Source: Enterobacteriaceae bacterium ESL0689 (GTDB lineage: Bacteria; Pseudomonadota; Gammaproteobacteria; Enterobacterales; Enterobacteriaceae). From it: DNA of 64,000 nucleotides. Position 1 is the first letter of the stretch; each line of letters begins with the position of its first letter. Made by a program: the position numbers and the translations under genes. The stretch is taken from positions 1,674,001 through 1,738,000 of the forward strand of contig JAQTIF010000001.1 in NCBI GenBank assembly GCA_029433525.1, given 5' to 3'. The notes beneath the pieces are model-generated. The model was not told the origin of the DNA and made no database searches. It worked only from the letters and a program-made list of their open reading frames with translations. Positions 17,026-26,113 of this stretch are shown here, piece by piece.

Positions 17026-17589
17026 TACACCACTAACCACTTTCCCCACCGAAGCCGCAGGCCCTAAATACCAGGCTCCGGCTATCAATGCGCCATCTTT
17101 ATAGCCATTGACGATGGTCTGAGCAATATTGGCTCCTTCCGGCAACTCTCCTGTTGCCAGTTTATCTATGCCTTCCTGGGTTTGTTCTGGTGAAAGGTTG
17201 TTATCCTGGGCATACTGATTCCAGGAGGCGACAGCCTGACCATAACTCGTCAGCCCTGATGGCAGACCCAGATTATTATTCTCCACCGTGGTCTTCCCGG
17301 CCTGCGCCCCGACTACTGCGGCAGCGGTGCTGTCTCCGGCTATCCCGCCCGCAATTCCTGCCGCCAGGGTTGCTATCGCGCTGATGGTCTGTTTGTCGGT
17401 TTCGCTCAGTTCACTGACTGGTTTGTCGTACATCTGCATCGCCAGTATACCGGCGAGTTCGCCGGTTGCAGCACCTGCCGCGCCCGCTAATGCACTCTGT
17501 CCCTGAAGCGAGGCCAGTACCGCATTCGCCACCGCATGGGTGGCGAGTTTTGCTTTTTTCCTGGCAAACTGACTATCAATGCTGTCGGG

Positions 17590-17811
17590 TTAGCGATAAT
17601 AAAAAAACCATGTAATTACTCCTATAAGTGGGCCAGTTAAAGCCACCTTGCAATAAGTAATAAGTTTTGTAGTAAAAAAGTCAATTATGTCTTTACCACC
17701 GCCCACCCAATATCCAAGAAGACTAAATGATATGGACATAATAAAAAATGCAAGAAAAAGGCATGTGCATAAATAAATTAACACAATAACACCCCTGTAT
17801 TTGCGTTTCAT
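17590..17811 (-). CDS. CdiI-type two-helix membrane immunity protein
   Basis: 73 residues: a long first helix (about 8-32) and a second (about 48-68) ending ITWFFYYR. Same family as the genes at 19686 and 34548 (ends FWYFYYR and FWIFDIR). Only a short toxin remnant (17834-17979) is left upstream, so it is an orphan immunity gene. The next cdiA fragment follows about 40 bp downstream with no terminator that I can see. Confidence 0.6.
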   Translation of the reverse strand: MKRKYRGVIVLIYLCTCLFLAFFIMSISFSLLGYWVGGGKDIIDFFTTKLITYCKVALTGPLIGVITWFFYYR

Positions 17812-17833
17812 TATTTCTGCTCCTTTTTATTCT

Positions 17834-17979
17834 TCAAGGAATCATTAACACCTTCGGTAAAACGCCACCCGCCAGGGAACCTATAGCCGCACCAATACCA
17901 CCCGATGTCACAGCTTCTACCACCTGCAAGCCAGCATTGTTGAGGCATATTACCGGTGAAGCTGCGCAACCTTCACGTT
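17834..17979 (-). pseudogene. cdiA: CdiA-CT entry-domain remnant
   Basis: Reads EGCAASPVICLNNAGLQVVE then AVTSGGIGAAIGSLAGGVLP and a stop. The first half is the Ala-rich entry domain seen at 12976 and 18835. The second half (AAIGSLAGGV) matches the remnant at 43316-43522 (AAISSLAGGV). It is therefore a recombinant scrap joining two module types. No start, no tip. Confidence 0.6.
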
Positions 17980-17991
17980 AAAGTGAAAATC

Positions 17992-18009
17992 CCAGCCGCT
18001 GAGGGCTGG
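17992..18009 (-). terminator. Terminator after Imm8-like gene
   Basis: CCAGCC/GGCTGG stem followed on the - strand by GATTTTCACTTT, directly after the immunity gene at 18018. Confidence 0.65.
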
Positions 18010-18017
18010 AATTCATT

Positions 18018-18380
18018 CTAGCGAGGCTGATAATCCTCATATTCCCAAAAACTAAAACGACTTAACTTTTGGGCTATTTTTGGCCAGGTATCAGCGTGAC
18101 AATCAGCAATCTGCTTTTTTACAAAGGCGATGATCTTATCGTAATCATACTCATTAATAATGATCATCCCTGTACCCAAGAAGATATTATTTTTTACAGC
18201 TTCATTCTGTAACCATTTGGGAGTGCAAATTAGCATGTCGAAACATTCAGCCCCCTCTTCATCATCAGGCCCAATCATTGCCCTAATCCAACTCCCGAAA
18301 ATTTCAGGATCTTCAGGCCAATAATTGATTAGTTCATCCTCTATTTCTAACGACCATAATTTTTTTAATAAAGCTTTCAT
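18018..18380 (-). CDS. Imm8-like immunity protein
   Basis: 120 residues: MKALLKKLWSLEIEDELINY, FDMLICTPKWLQNEA and WPKIAQKLSRFSFWEYEDYQ. These are the Imm8 family features, and it is a paralogue of 8288-8632. It overlaps the toxin stop by 4 bp (ATGA). Cytosolic antidote of the tip encoded at 18377; that toxin is split by a small insertion, but the immunity gene is intact. Confidence 0.78.
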   Translation of the reverse strand: MKALLKKLWSLEIEDELINYWPEDPEIFGSWIRAMIGPDDEEGAECFDMLICTPKWLQNEAVKNNIFLGTGMIIINEYDYDKIIAFVKKQIADCHADTWPKIAQKLSRFSFWEYEDYQPR

Positions 18381-19650
18381 TTAGTTATATCCAAGTGTCC
18401 GTTACTAATTGGTCTTCCCCCAGGCGTTAATTTTTGCTCAAAGTTAGCCTGAATACCTGTCGTTGCATGCGTACTATTTGGCTTGGCTGAAGGTGGCCGA
18501 TAAACTCTCAGCCCATCAGCGCTTACCCACGATGTCCCATCTTTAGATATTCTATAACCTGGACCAACCCATGCTTCTCCTAATACATTAGCCTCATTAG
18601 CAGTGGCACTTCCTAAGCCAAAGTACCCTTTATTACCTTTAGCTGCATCACGTAGTATTCCTATTTGTTCTGCAATATTTAGCGGTTTGGAGCCATTAAT
18701 TATTTGGCTATTCTTCGCTGCACTGACTGCTGTCGCTTCCGCTTTAGCCGCTGCCGCTTCAGCAGCCGTTTTACCAACCCCGATAGCACCTGTCGCACCA
18801 ATACCACCTGGTGTTACCGCTTCTGCCACCTGCAAGCCAGCGTTGTTGAGGCATATTACCGGCGAAGCAGCACAACCTTCAAGGGCGGCTTAGCTTTGTT
18901 GAATAATAGTGAACCATGCTGTTTTATCACACCTGTTTTGGTCATAAATGCTGGTCTCTACTGCGAGAAGCTTCCGACCCTGACCTTAACCTTCTGATTT
19001 TACGTTGAGGAAGACCGATGTTTTTGTAGGCACGCAGCATAATATCTATTTATTCAACAAAGCCGGGCGGCTTTCGCTGCTGCCGTGATTTCCGGTGTAG
19101 CGCCAACTATAACTGCGCCCCCGGCAACGGTGGCGACGCCTGCTGAAACCACCAGATTTCCTTCAGCGACGCCTTTAGCGATATCAGCCTTACAGGCGGC
19201 ATCACAGTCCGGCGTCTTACCTAACCAGAACCCCAGACCTGAACCAGCCGCACTACCCAGGTTGTTGTTATCAACCGTGGTCTTCCCGGCCTGTGCCCCG
19301 ACTACCGCAGCGGCGGTGCTGTCACCAGCAATCCCGCCTGCAATACCTGCCGCCAGGGTTGCCATTGCGCTGATGGTCTGTTTGTCGGTTTCGCTCAGCT
19401 CACTGGCTGGTTTGCCGTATATCTGCATCGCCAGTATACCCGTGAGTTCCCCCGTCGCGGCACCCGCAGCCCCGGCCAGCGCACTTTGTCCCTGAAGCGA
19501 GGCCAGTACCGCATTGGCTACTGCATGGGCAGCGACTTTTGCCTCATCGTTGTTATCAATCCCGGCATGGTGGCCGATGATTTCAGCAATGCAGGGGGCG
19601 GCAGCTCCGGCAATCGCTGCGGTCACGCTACCGCCCGACGGTGACATCAG
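18377..19650 (-). pseudogene. cdiA: CdiA 3' fragment (Imm8-partner toxin) split by a 173-bp insertion
   Basis: Starts at GGSVTAAIAG of the pretoxin, the same truncation point as the fragment at 14308, joined here to unrelated sequence behind the immunity gene at 19686. Pretoxin, VDNN (about 19262) and the Ala-rich entry domain run to 19074. A 173-bp element at 18892-19064 then breaks the frame, after which the entry domain resumes (EGCAASPVICLNNAGLQVAE) and ends in the tip: GYFGLGSATANEANVLGEAW, WVSADGLRVYRPP, TGIQANFE and SNGHLDI. Tip is homologous to that at 8635. The piece downstream of the insertion could be translated alone from an internal Met near 18835. Confidence 0.8.
18892..19064. 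mobile_element. 173-bp non-autonomous IS903-type element
   Basis: Ends GCTTTGTTGAATAA and TTATTCAACAAAGC (outermost base mutated on one side) are those of the IS903 branch of the IS5 family. A perfect 9-bp target duplication GGGCGGCTT flanks it (18883-18891 and 19065-19073), the size expected for IS903. There is no transposase, so it is an internally deleted or MITE-like copy. Confidence 0.85.
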
Positions 19651-19685
19651 GCCTACCGAGCTACGATCATATAAACGTACCCGAC

Positions 19686-19913
19686 TCATCGATAATAAAA
19701 ATACCAAAAAACAAATCCAGCAGGTACGCCCATCCAGGTTAGTTTGAGACAATCAATGAAATCTTTTAATGAAAATGGAAAACTTCCATTTACATCCCAG
19801 GCTAACCATGCTCCTAATAAGCGACCAAACATAGTCAGTACAAACAATGCCAGGCTCATATAACAACATAAGAATAAAAGGTTAAGTAATGACTTAGTGC
19901 TATCCTTCATCAC
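19686..19913 (-). CDS. CdiI-type two-helix membrane immunity protein
   Basis: 75 residues, helices about 10-38 and 52-72, ending VPAGFVFWYFYYR. It overlaps the toxin stop by 4 bp. Closest relative in the window is the gene at 34548 (shared FPF...LK...G-P-x-G-x-VFW pattern), and their toxins are also close relatives. This supports pairwise co-divergence of toxin and antidote. Confidence 0.72.
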   Translation of the reverse strand: MMKDSTKSLLNLLFLCCYMSLALFVLTMFGRLLGAWLAWDVNGSFPFSLKDFIDCLKLTWMGVPAGFVFWYFYYR

Positions 19914-22900
19914 TTACCTCCGCTATCTTTCAGCTTATCCTGAATCATACCTGATACAGCAGAATCGCCAATATTACCCATTATTGATGGCAACGGATGC
20001 TGTGGAGCAGGTTTTGTTATTGTCCAAATACCAGTAGGAACCCATTCATACTGTTTTGATATTGGGTTTAATTTTTTATCAAATGGGACTTTTATAACAT
20101 TACCCGCAGCATAACCAGCCGAAGCACCGGCCTTACTCAATAATGCTGCCATAAATGGATCATTACCGCTGATTTCTGCCTGGTAATAACCACCTGCGGC
20201 ATTCCATGTCACCGTTGGATTATAACCTTTACCTGCTGTTATTCCTCCGACAACTACAGACCCGATTAGGTCTGAAAGTTTTACTTCTCCGGTTGTACCA
20301 TACTGTATACCTGCACTTAATCCGGCACCTACACCAACCGCAATAAGCTGCTCTTTGGTATTATTGACCGCATTAGTAAGGATCGCTTTTCCACCCATGA
20401 CCAGCACTGGCCATGATGTCGGATCGCTAACAACAGATAATACACGATCTCCTTGTGTTATATTATCATTCAGAAATTTCAGATCAGTGCCATTGAGATA
20501 GTTTACCAATGCGGCTGCATCAGGATCTTTCAGTTTTTCATCCAGTCTTATTTGTAATGGATTTGCATCATTTGCAACATTCGTTGCCCCCTGGATTAAC
20601 TCCTCCCAGCTCACACAGGTAACACCACCACCAGTACAGGCCTCAGTCAGCTCTTTACTTTTCTTGTTACTGATTTCAAGGTATTTCTCAACAACCTTCT
20701 GACAATCACCGCCCGAGGCTTTACAGTCAGATAGCTCTTTATCAAGCGCTCTGGTTTCTGTGCTGTTCAGGAAGTTATTCTCAACCGTCGTCTTCCCGGC
20801 CTGCGCCCCGACTACCGCGGCAGCGGTGCTGTCTCCGGCTATCCCGCCCGCAATACCCGCTGCCAGGGTTGCCATCGCGCTGATGTTCTGTTTGTCGGTT
20901 TCGCTCAGCTCACTGACTGGTTTGTCGTATATCTGCATCGCCAGTATACCGGTGAGTTCTCCCGTGGCGGCACCCGCAGCCCCGGCCAGCGCACTCTGTC
21001 CCTGAAGCGAGGCCAGTACCGCATTGGCCACCGCATGGGCGGCGACTTTTGCCTCGTCATTGTTATCAATTCCGGCATGGTGGCCGATGATTTCAGCAAT
21101 GTAGGGCTCGGCCGCTCCGGCAATCGCTGCGGTCACGCTACCGCCATTCAGCCCCTGCAGGGCTGCGGTAGTGGCCTGGATGGCCTGCTGATAACTGCCG
21201 CCGGTGCCCCATTTCTGCTGTTCGGCTTTATAGCCTTCTGTGTTCGCAAGCAGGGTGTTGTACCTCTCCCGGTCTTCAGCACTGGCTCCCGGTTCCGGCT
21301 CATAAATGCCTTTTCCCGCCAGCTCCAGCTTACCGGCCTGAGTGGCGCGGATATTGCCTTCCGTGCGGCCGATATCAGCCAGCTGATTACCGATATCGCC
21401 GATAACCTGCGCCTGTTCGATTTTATCCTGTTCTTTCTCTTTATCAAAGATGGGACGAATACTGCCGTTGGCTTTCTCCGTGTCGTGGGAGAGGCCGGCA
21501 ATATCCTGCTGCTGGTGGTCTTTATCGCGGATAATCAGTGTTCCGTTGCTGACCGCAGACTGGGTGGTGCCGTCCGCCTTGCCGTGGTCACTGAGACCGT
21601 TCAGCAGGCTGCTGGCCATGTTGCCAGTAAACTGACTGCCAATGCTGCCGCCGGAGCTCATTCCGGCACTGCTGTGCTCGACATCATACTCTGCACTGTT
21701 GTGCAGGCTGCCCCAGCCGAGGGTGCCGGTGTCGAGGCGGTTTTTGTCTGTGGTGGAAGCAATCACCGCACCATTGAGCTGGGTGTGGCTGCCGACAGTA
21801 ATGTCATAACCACCGTTACCGGCAAACAGGCCACTCTGCTCATTCACCGACAGAAAATCACTGTTCATCTTATCCCTGCTGGCACTGATGCTGCCGGAGC
21901 CGGACATCGAGCCCCAGGTAAAGGAGCCGCTGGCGCTGATGTTCTGCTGCTGGCTGTGATAGTGGTCGCTGTCCTGCTCACTGCTGATGGTCAGGTTATG
22001 GCCGATATCCGCCAGCAGGCGGTCACCGCTGAGCTGCGCCCCCTGCAGGGTGGTGTCGTTACCACTGTGCAGCGAGAGCTGATGACCGGCACCGATAATG
22101 GTCTCATCATGGGTGGTGCCGTTGCCGCGCTCACTGCCTTTGCCCGCGTTGACCCCGGCGGAGATGTGGATACCCCAGCCGCCGGAGCCGACACCGATAC
22201 CAATCCCGAGGTTGCCGCCGCTGCTGTGGTTACTGCCGGTGAGCGAGGAGGCGTTCTGTGCTGACAGCAGGGTGATGTCGTGCTGTGCGTCGAGGGTGAT
22301 ATCGTGGGTGGCCTGCAGCTGGCTGCCTTCAGCCAGAATATTGCCTTTTCCGTCCTTTCCACTGGCCACCACCGTCAGGTTATTTCCGGCCGTGAGGCTG
22401 CTGGTGGCCGCCGAATACTGCGTCTGCTGCTGGGTTGATTTGGATGACTGGCTGCCATAAGAGAGGCTGATGCCGATAGTGTTGTCGTTTTCGGCTGCCG
22501 CCCCCTGAGCTTCATCAAGGCGCACCGCCTGACTGGCCTGAATGGCAGAGAGCCCGCCTTTGACGGCATACAGCGCCTGGAGACGGTCATTATCCCGCCC
22601 CTTTGCCTGATTGACCGACTGCACAGTGTTACTGAGGGCAGTGCCCGCGCTGCCGGAGAGGGCGAGGGTCAGGCCGGAGGTGCGCTGTTCAACGCTGTGG
22701 GTCTGCTGGCTGTGTTCGGTGGCCGCAGTGAGGGCGACACTCTGCCCGCTGAGCACCATATCGTGACCGGCAATCAGCTCTGAGCCGTTCACCGTCAGCA
22801 CATCCCCGGCATGGAGAATAACATCGCCCTGAGTGGCTCCGGCGGTGCTGCCGTGCTGGGTAAGGGTCTGGGCGCTGTCGGTGACTTTCTGGCTCTGGCT

Positions 22901-25279
22901 GCCGTAGGTCAGGCCGATGCCGCCACTGCCGGAGAGGCCGGAGTGCTTCTCTTCGGTCTGGTGAAATTCACTGCCGTGCTCCGCAGTCGTGGTCAGCGTC
23001 AGGTCATGCCCGGCGCTGAGGTACAGCTGATGTTCAGCGACCGCGTCACTGCCGGTAAAGGTCAGGTCGTGTCCGGCCTGAACCGTGACGGTGTCGCCGG
23101 AGAGCAGGGTGCCCTGAGCCTGCTGCTGATGCAGAAGGTCGACGGTGGTGGTGGACGAGAAAGCGCCGTTGCCGCCGCTGTGGCGCTGATGCTCTTCATA
23201 GTCGGTGGTATTAATACCGGCGTCGAGGCGAATATCATTGCCCGCCGCGATACCGAGGTTTTGTCCGGCACTGACCGTGGCCGCCGTGGCACTGAGGTCA
23301 TGACCGGCCTGCAGGGTGAGGCGTCCGCCGCCGCTGACGGTACTGCCGTTCTGCTGCGTGTCGGCACTGGTCAGCCAGTTGTCCTTGTCCCATACCAGAT
23401 GGTCACGGGCAGAGGTGGTGACGGTGTTGAGGATAAGGTCATGACCGGCAGTCAGCCAGCTCTGGCTGTTGCTGGCCTGGTTGTTCACCTCAGCGGCGGT
23501 CAGGGTGATATCGCGCCCGGCGGCGAGCTGCAGCCATCCGCCATCACCGGTAACCTGGATGCCACTGGTGCGCTGAATGGTGGTGCGGTCGTAACTGTTG
23601 CTGCCGTCCTGGCGCGAGGCGCTGACGGTGGGCGAGGTGAGGGTGATGTCACGTCCGGCCGCCGCCAGCAGGCTGTGGGTGGCGCTGAGCAGGCCACCGG
23701 TGCTGATGATATCGGTGCGCGCCTGCAGGCTGACATCCGCGCCGTGCACCGTACCGGCCTGATTTATCAGGTTATCGGCGGTCAGGCGCACCTGCTGGCC
23801 GGAAATCGTGCCGTGGTTAAGCAGGTCGCCGGAGAGATTGAGGGTCACCTCGCGGCCTGCCAGCAGTGCTCCGGCACCGTCAGGGGCATCGGGGTTCACC
23901 CGGGCATAGACCTGGGGCACCTGAACGGTCTGCCAGCTGCCGTCGGGGAGCTGCACCGGGGTGTCGACCAGCCAGAGGATATCGTGGGTCAGCAGCCGCA
24001 TCTGGGCGGGGCTGAGCGCCACGCCAGGTATCAGGTCATACTGCTGGCCAAAGGCGATCCCGGCATCCATCAGCCCCTTAAACTGGGCCTCATCACTGCG
24101 GTAGTCGCCGAGATAGCGCCCGCCGGTAAGGGCGATAACCTGCTCGCGCACCAGCCGCTGTTCATAAAAGCCGTCGCCGAGGCGTTTATGGATGTTTGCC
24201 GGGTCCTGGGCAAAGGCGTTCTGCATATAATCGGTGCCGAGCCATTTTTTACGGTCGGTAAAGCGCGGGTCGGTCTCCACCAGGTACGGCGCCTGAACAT
24301 CCGGATGCGTGACAAACAGGCTGTTGTCCGGCAGCTGCGTGCTGGCACCGCTGACCTTAATCACCGTCACCGTGTCACTGCTGACGCCGCCACTGCTGAG
24401 CGCCACCTCGAAGGTCTGGCCGGGGAGCAGCACCACCGGCTGCTCTGGCGGTGTCTCAGTGGCAGTGGTGGCCGTGCTGAGCTCAGGCCGCGGGATATCC
24501 GCTATCGGGCGGGCGAGGGTGGCCGGGTCAGTGACCGTCAGCCCGGCACTGACCGAAGGCGCGTCAGTCTGGGTTAATGCCGTGAGCTGCAGGCCGCTGC
24601 CAGTGGCGGTGCTGTTGCCCTCCAGCCGTCCGGGGTGGAGGGTGATGCTGTCGATGACCACCGGTGGCTGGTAACGCTCGCGATCGCGCTTCTGCTGATC
24701 ATGGCCTTTTTGCTGCTGACGCCAGAAGTGGGTGACGGTGCCGCTGTCGGTGATCCGGCGCTGGCCTTCGGGCATGATATTGTCGATGGTGGTGGCCACG
24801 ATATCGAGCGCACTGCCGGCGACAATCTGGCTCTTGTCATTCAGCACCTGTCCGGCCTGAATGGCGAGACGGCCACCGGCGAGGATTTTGCCGGGATCGC
24901 TCTCTTTAATCTGCTCCTCTTCGATGGTGCGGGTGTACTGATATTCGTAGAAGTTATCATGGCCGGAGCCATGTTTATCCGGGGTATTGAGGTTGAGCAG
25001 CCCGTCAGAGGAGTTATGGTCAACATACACGCCGTCCGTGTCGGCATCCCAGCGGATGGAGGAGCCGCGGTGGCGGTATTCGTGGTGCGTCTCCTGAGAG
25101 ACGGTGACGATTTCGGTGCTGAAATGGTCGTTGATGTTGTTAAGGGTATCGACGGCGAGCGCCATCTCTCCGGCAGACTCAATGGTGGCGCTGTGGTTAT
25201 TCAGTACGCTGGCCTGACCGTGGGGATTGAAGCTGCCTGTTGTCATAAACTTCCGCTGAATTGATAAAGTATTCAACAT
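19910..25279 (-). CDS. cdiA: Orphan capped CdiA (1789 aa) with putative membrane-acting toxin
   Basis: Longest orphan. Cap MLNTLSIQRKFMTTGSFNPH is followed by sequence matching the main CdiA from about residue 1620: receptor-binding type region (HHEYRHRGSSIRWDADTDGV...), FHA-2 repeats, pretoxin and VENN. The entry/toxin part (FLNSTETRALDKELSDCKAS... GGVTCVSWEEL...) ends TITKPAPQHPLPSIMGNIGD. It lacks the signal peptide and TPS domain, so CdiB cannot export it. It can act only inside the cell, if expressed, or as a donor for recombination into the main cdiA. No Shine-Dalgarno precedes the ATG. The frame is fully open over 5.4 kb, which argues for recent duplication or selection. Immunity gene at 19686 overlaps. 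Confidence 0.85.
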   Translation of the reverse strand: MLNTLSIQRKFMTTGSFNPHGQASVLNNHSATIESAGEMALAVDTLNNINDHFSTEIVTVSQETHHEYRHRGSSIRWDADTDGVYVDHNSSDGLLNLNTPDKHGSGHDNFYEYQYTRTIEEEQIKESDPGKILAGGRLAIQAGQVLNDKSQIVAGSALDIVATTIDNIMPEGQRRITDSGTVTHFWRQQQKGHDQQKRDRERYQPPVVIDSITLHPGRLEGNSTATGSGLQLTALTQTDAPSVSAGLTVTDPATLARPIADIPRPELSTATTATETPPEQPVVLLPGQTFEVALSSGGVSSDTVTVIKVSGASTQLPDNSLFVTHPDVQAPYLVETDPRFTDRKKWLGTDYMQNAFAQDPANIHKRLGDGFYEQRLVREQVIALTGGRYLGDYRSDEAQFKGLMDAGIAFGQQYDLIPGVALSPAQMRLLTHDILWLVDTPVQLPDGSWQTVQVPQVYARVNPDAPDGAGALLAGREVTLNLSGDLLNHGTISGQQVRLTADNLINQAGTVHGADVSLQARTDIISTGGLLSATHSLLAAAGRDITLTSPTVSASRQDGSNSYDRTTIQRTSGIQVTGDGGWLQLAAGRDITLTAAEVNNQASNSQSWLTAGHDLILNTVTTSARDHLVWDKDNWLTSADTQQNGSTVSGGGRLTLQAGHDLSATAATVSAGQNLGIAAGNDIRLDAGINTTDYEEHQRHSGGNGAFSSTTTVDLLHQQQAQGTLLSGDTVTVQAGHDLTFTGSDAVAEHQLYLSAGHDLTLTTTAEHGSEFHQTEEKHSGLSGSGGIGLTYGSQSQKVTDSAQTLTQHGSTAGATQGDVILHAGDVLTVNGSELIAGHDMVLSGQSVALTAATEHSQQTHSVEQRTSGLTLALSGSAGTALSNTVQSVNQAKGRDNDRLQALYAVKGGLSAIQASQAVRLDEAQGAAAENDNTIGISLSYGSQSSKSTQQQTQYSAATSSLTAGNNLTVVASGKDGKGNILAEGSQLQATHDITLDAQHDITLLSAQNASSLTGSNHSSGGNLGIGIGVGSGGWGIHISAGVNAGKGSERGNGTTHDETIIGAGHQLSLHSGNDTTLQGAQLSGDRLLADIGHNLTISSEQDSDHYHSQQQNISASGSFTWGSMSGSGSISASRDKMNSDFLSVNEQSGLFAGNGGYDITVGSHTQLNGAVIASTTDKNRLDTGTLGWGSLHNSAEYDVEHSSAGMSSGGSIGSQFTGNMASSLLNGLSDHGKADGTTQSAVSNGTLIIRDKDHQQQDIAGLSHDTEKANGSIRPIFDKEKEQDKIEQAQVIGDIGNQLADIGRTEGNIRATQAGKLELAGKGIYEPEPGASAEDRERYNTLLANTEGYKAEQQKWGTGGSYQQAIQATTAALQGLNGGSVTAAIAGAAEPYIAEIIGHHAGIDNNDEAKVAAHAVANAVLASLQGQSALAGAAGAATGELTGILAMQIYDKPVSELSETDKQNISAMATLAAGIAGGIAGDSTAAAVVGAQAGKTTVENNFLNSTETRALDKELSDCKASGGDCQKVVEKYLEISNKKSKELTEACTGGGVTCVSWEELIQGATNVANDANPLQIRLDEKLKDPDAAALVNYLNGTDLKFLNDNITQGDRVLSVVSDPTSWPVLVMGGKAILTNAVNNTKEQLIAVGVGAGLSAGIQYGTTGEVKLSDLIGSVVVGGITAGKGYNPTVTWNAAGGYYQAEISGNDPFMAALLSKAGASAGYAAGNVIKVPFDKKLNPISKQYEWVPTGIWTITKPAPQHPLPSIMGNIGDSAVSGMIQDKLKDSGGK

Positions 25280-25447
25280 GAGAATTAACGCGATAACGTT
25301 ACATGGTGTTGTATTAATTTCCGGAGCTGCATCGCATTAATAAACTTCCACGATAAAAACAGCCCTGTGTTTTTATTCAGTACGGTATAATAGCGCACAG
25401 AGCAACCTGTTAACCGGAGCATGAGTTATAAATAAAAGTGTTCTGTT
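25280..25447. promoter_or_regulatory. Shared cassette leader (copy 2)
   Basis: Nearly identical to the leaders at 5492, 33256 and 41825, including the ATAAAAACA/TGTTTTTAT palindrome and TATAAT on the + strand (about 25386). The - strand start ATG again has no ribosome site. Confidence 0.55.
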
Positions 25448-25526
25448 AAATTAGCGCGACATGAAGGTGTACCACCACCGTCATGTCGCTGACCACAAAC
25501 AACTACCGAGGAGTTGAATATGGCTA
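25448..25526 (-). ncRNA. SymR-like antisense RNA candidate (copy 2, covarying hairpin)
   Basis: Same promoter and layout as the copy at 33424. The terminal hairpin has arms GCGACATGAAGGTG and CACCGTCATGTCGC, against GCGGTGTGAAGGTG and CACCTTCACACCGC in the other copies. Three base pairs have changed on both sides so that pairing is kept (A-T to G-C, C-G to T-A, A-T to G-C). One pair is lost. This is direct evidence that the fold matters. Confidence 0.6.
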
Positions 25527-25948
25527 AGAGAGATGTTAAGCCAGAATCTGCTGTTGCCAAAACGAAATTTGCGACAGAAAGCAGTAAACCACAAAAGCGC
25601 GGGCAGGCACGCAAAATTGAAACAGAAACATTGCAAAACTGTCCTGAATCAGAATTATCCTCCCCGCTGGCACGGATGGAGTTTTATGACCGGATGCGGG
25701 TCAATTATTTACCACTGTCGGGTGAGTGGTTTTCACGGGCGGGATTTATTCCCAATATGCCGGTAAAAATCAGGGTGATGCCGGACTGTATTGTTATCAC
25801 CACCCAGAACAGCCGGGAATTATGGGGCTGCGCAGAAGGGCTGAGTGTGGTCAGTATTAATCAGGAAAAAGTGAAGCAGTGGCTGAAAAATTTTCCCGGC
25901 GCGCTGAATGATACCGGAGATATTCCGAAAATAAAGCGTGGCTACTGA
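25520..25948 (+). CDS. SymE-like toxin family protein (copy 2)
   Basis: 142 residues from the ATG with AGGAG 6 bases upstream. The protein is identical to the copies at 6656, 33496 and 42065, while codons differ silently (for example GAA TCT against GAA TCC, and AAA CCA against AAA CCG). SymE core LSGEWFSRAGF...VMPDCIVITTQ. The conserved small ORF downstream of it is cut by IS630. Confidence 0.75.
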   Translation: MAKRDVKPESAVAKTKFATESSKPQKRGQARKIETETLQNCPESELSSPLARMEFYDRMRVNYLPLSGEWFSRAGFIPNMPVKIRVMPDCIVITTQNSRELWGCAEGLSVVSINQEKVKQWLKNFPGALNDTGDIPKIKRGY

Positions 25949-26028
25949 TATTACTGAAAATCATCTGTCAGAAGCGGAAACTCCCGGAAAGTAATCTTTC
26001 CGGGAAAAGTATTTATTCATCAATTGAT

Positions 26029-26113
26029 TCAAATCGTTATGATCATATGACCAGCCAGGCTGCTTATTAAAGCGATCAGGATGTAAACCGGTTTTTTGAT
26101 GTCGATGGTTATA
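26029..26113 (-). pseudogene. Conserved small ORF truncated by IS630 (copy 2)
   Basis: Only the C-terminal part remains (ITIDIKKPVYILIALISSLA then GHMIITI). It contains the Asp-Ile insertion of copies 3 and 4 but the tail of copy 1, so it is a mosaic. The 5' part is missing beyond the IS630 end, where unrelated sequence follows. Confidence 0.6.

Larger units (their letters stand above)
14558..17532 (-). pseudogene. cdiA: CdiA 3' fragment interrupted by IS5- and IS630-family elements
   Basis: Three exon-like pieces can be rejoined in frame: 17026-17532 (late pretoxin, VENN, entry domain NNLGLPSGLTSYGQAVASWN...), 15885-16103 (VISEIANGTYQWFDLSRPGN...) and 14558-14732 (SWAFGTVVGVVAP... to GGQFIGNKVKDKINKKGSND). 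At both joins removal of the IS and one TA restores the codon phase (VVSGV-VISEI and IGTGA-SWAFG), so the disruption is recent. The 5' end is truncated in the pretoxin near 17550. The toxin tip is Gly/Ala-rich and resembles the remnant at 43316. The toxin is inactive; the cognate immunity gene at 14308 is intact. Confidence 0.85.

Noticed and set aside
22811..24577. Long open frame (588 codons) on the + strand opposite the orphan cdiA; similar ones at 46867-48492, 31201-32604, 39437-40645, 21035-22264 and 51817-53082
   Set aside because: They lie antisense to highly repetitive GC-rich cdiA coding sequence, recur at the same place in each copy, and have no ribosome sites or family features. 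They are frame shadows.
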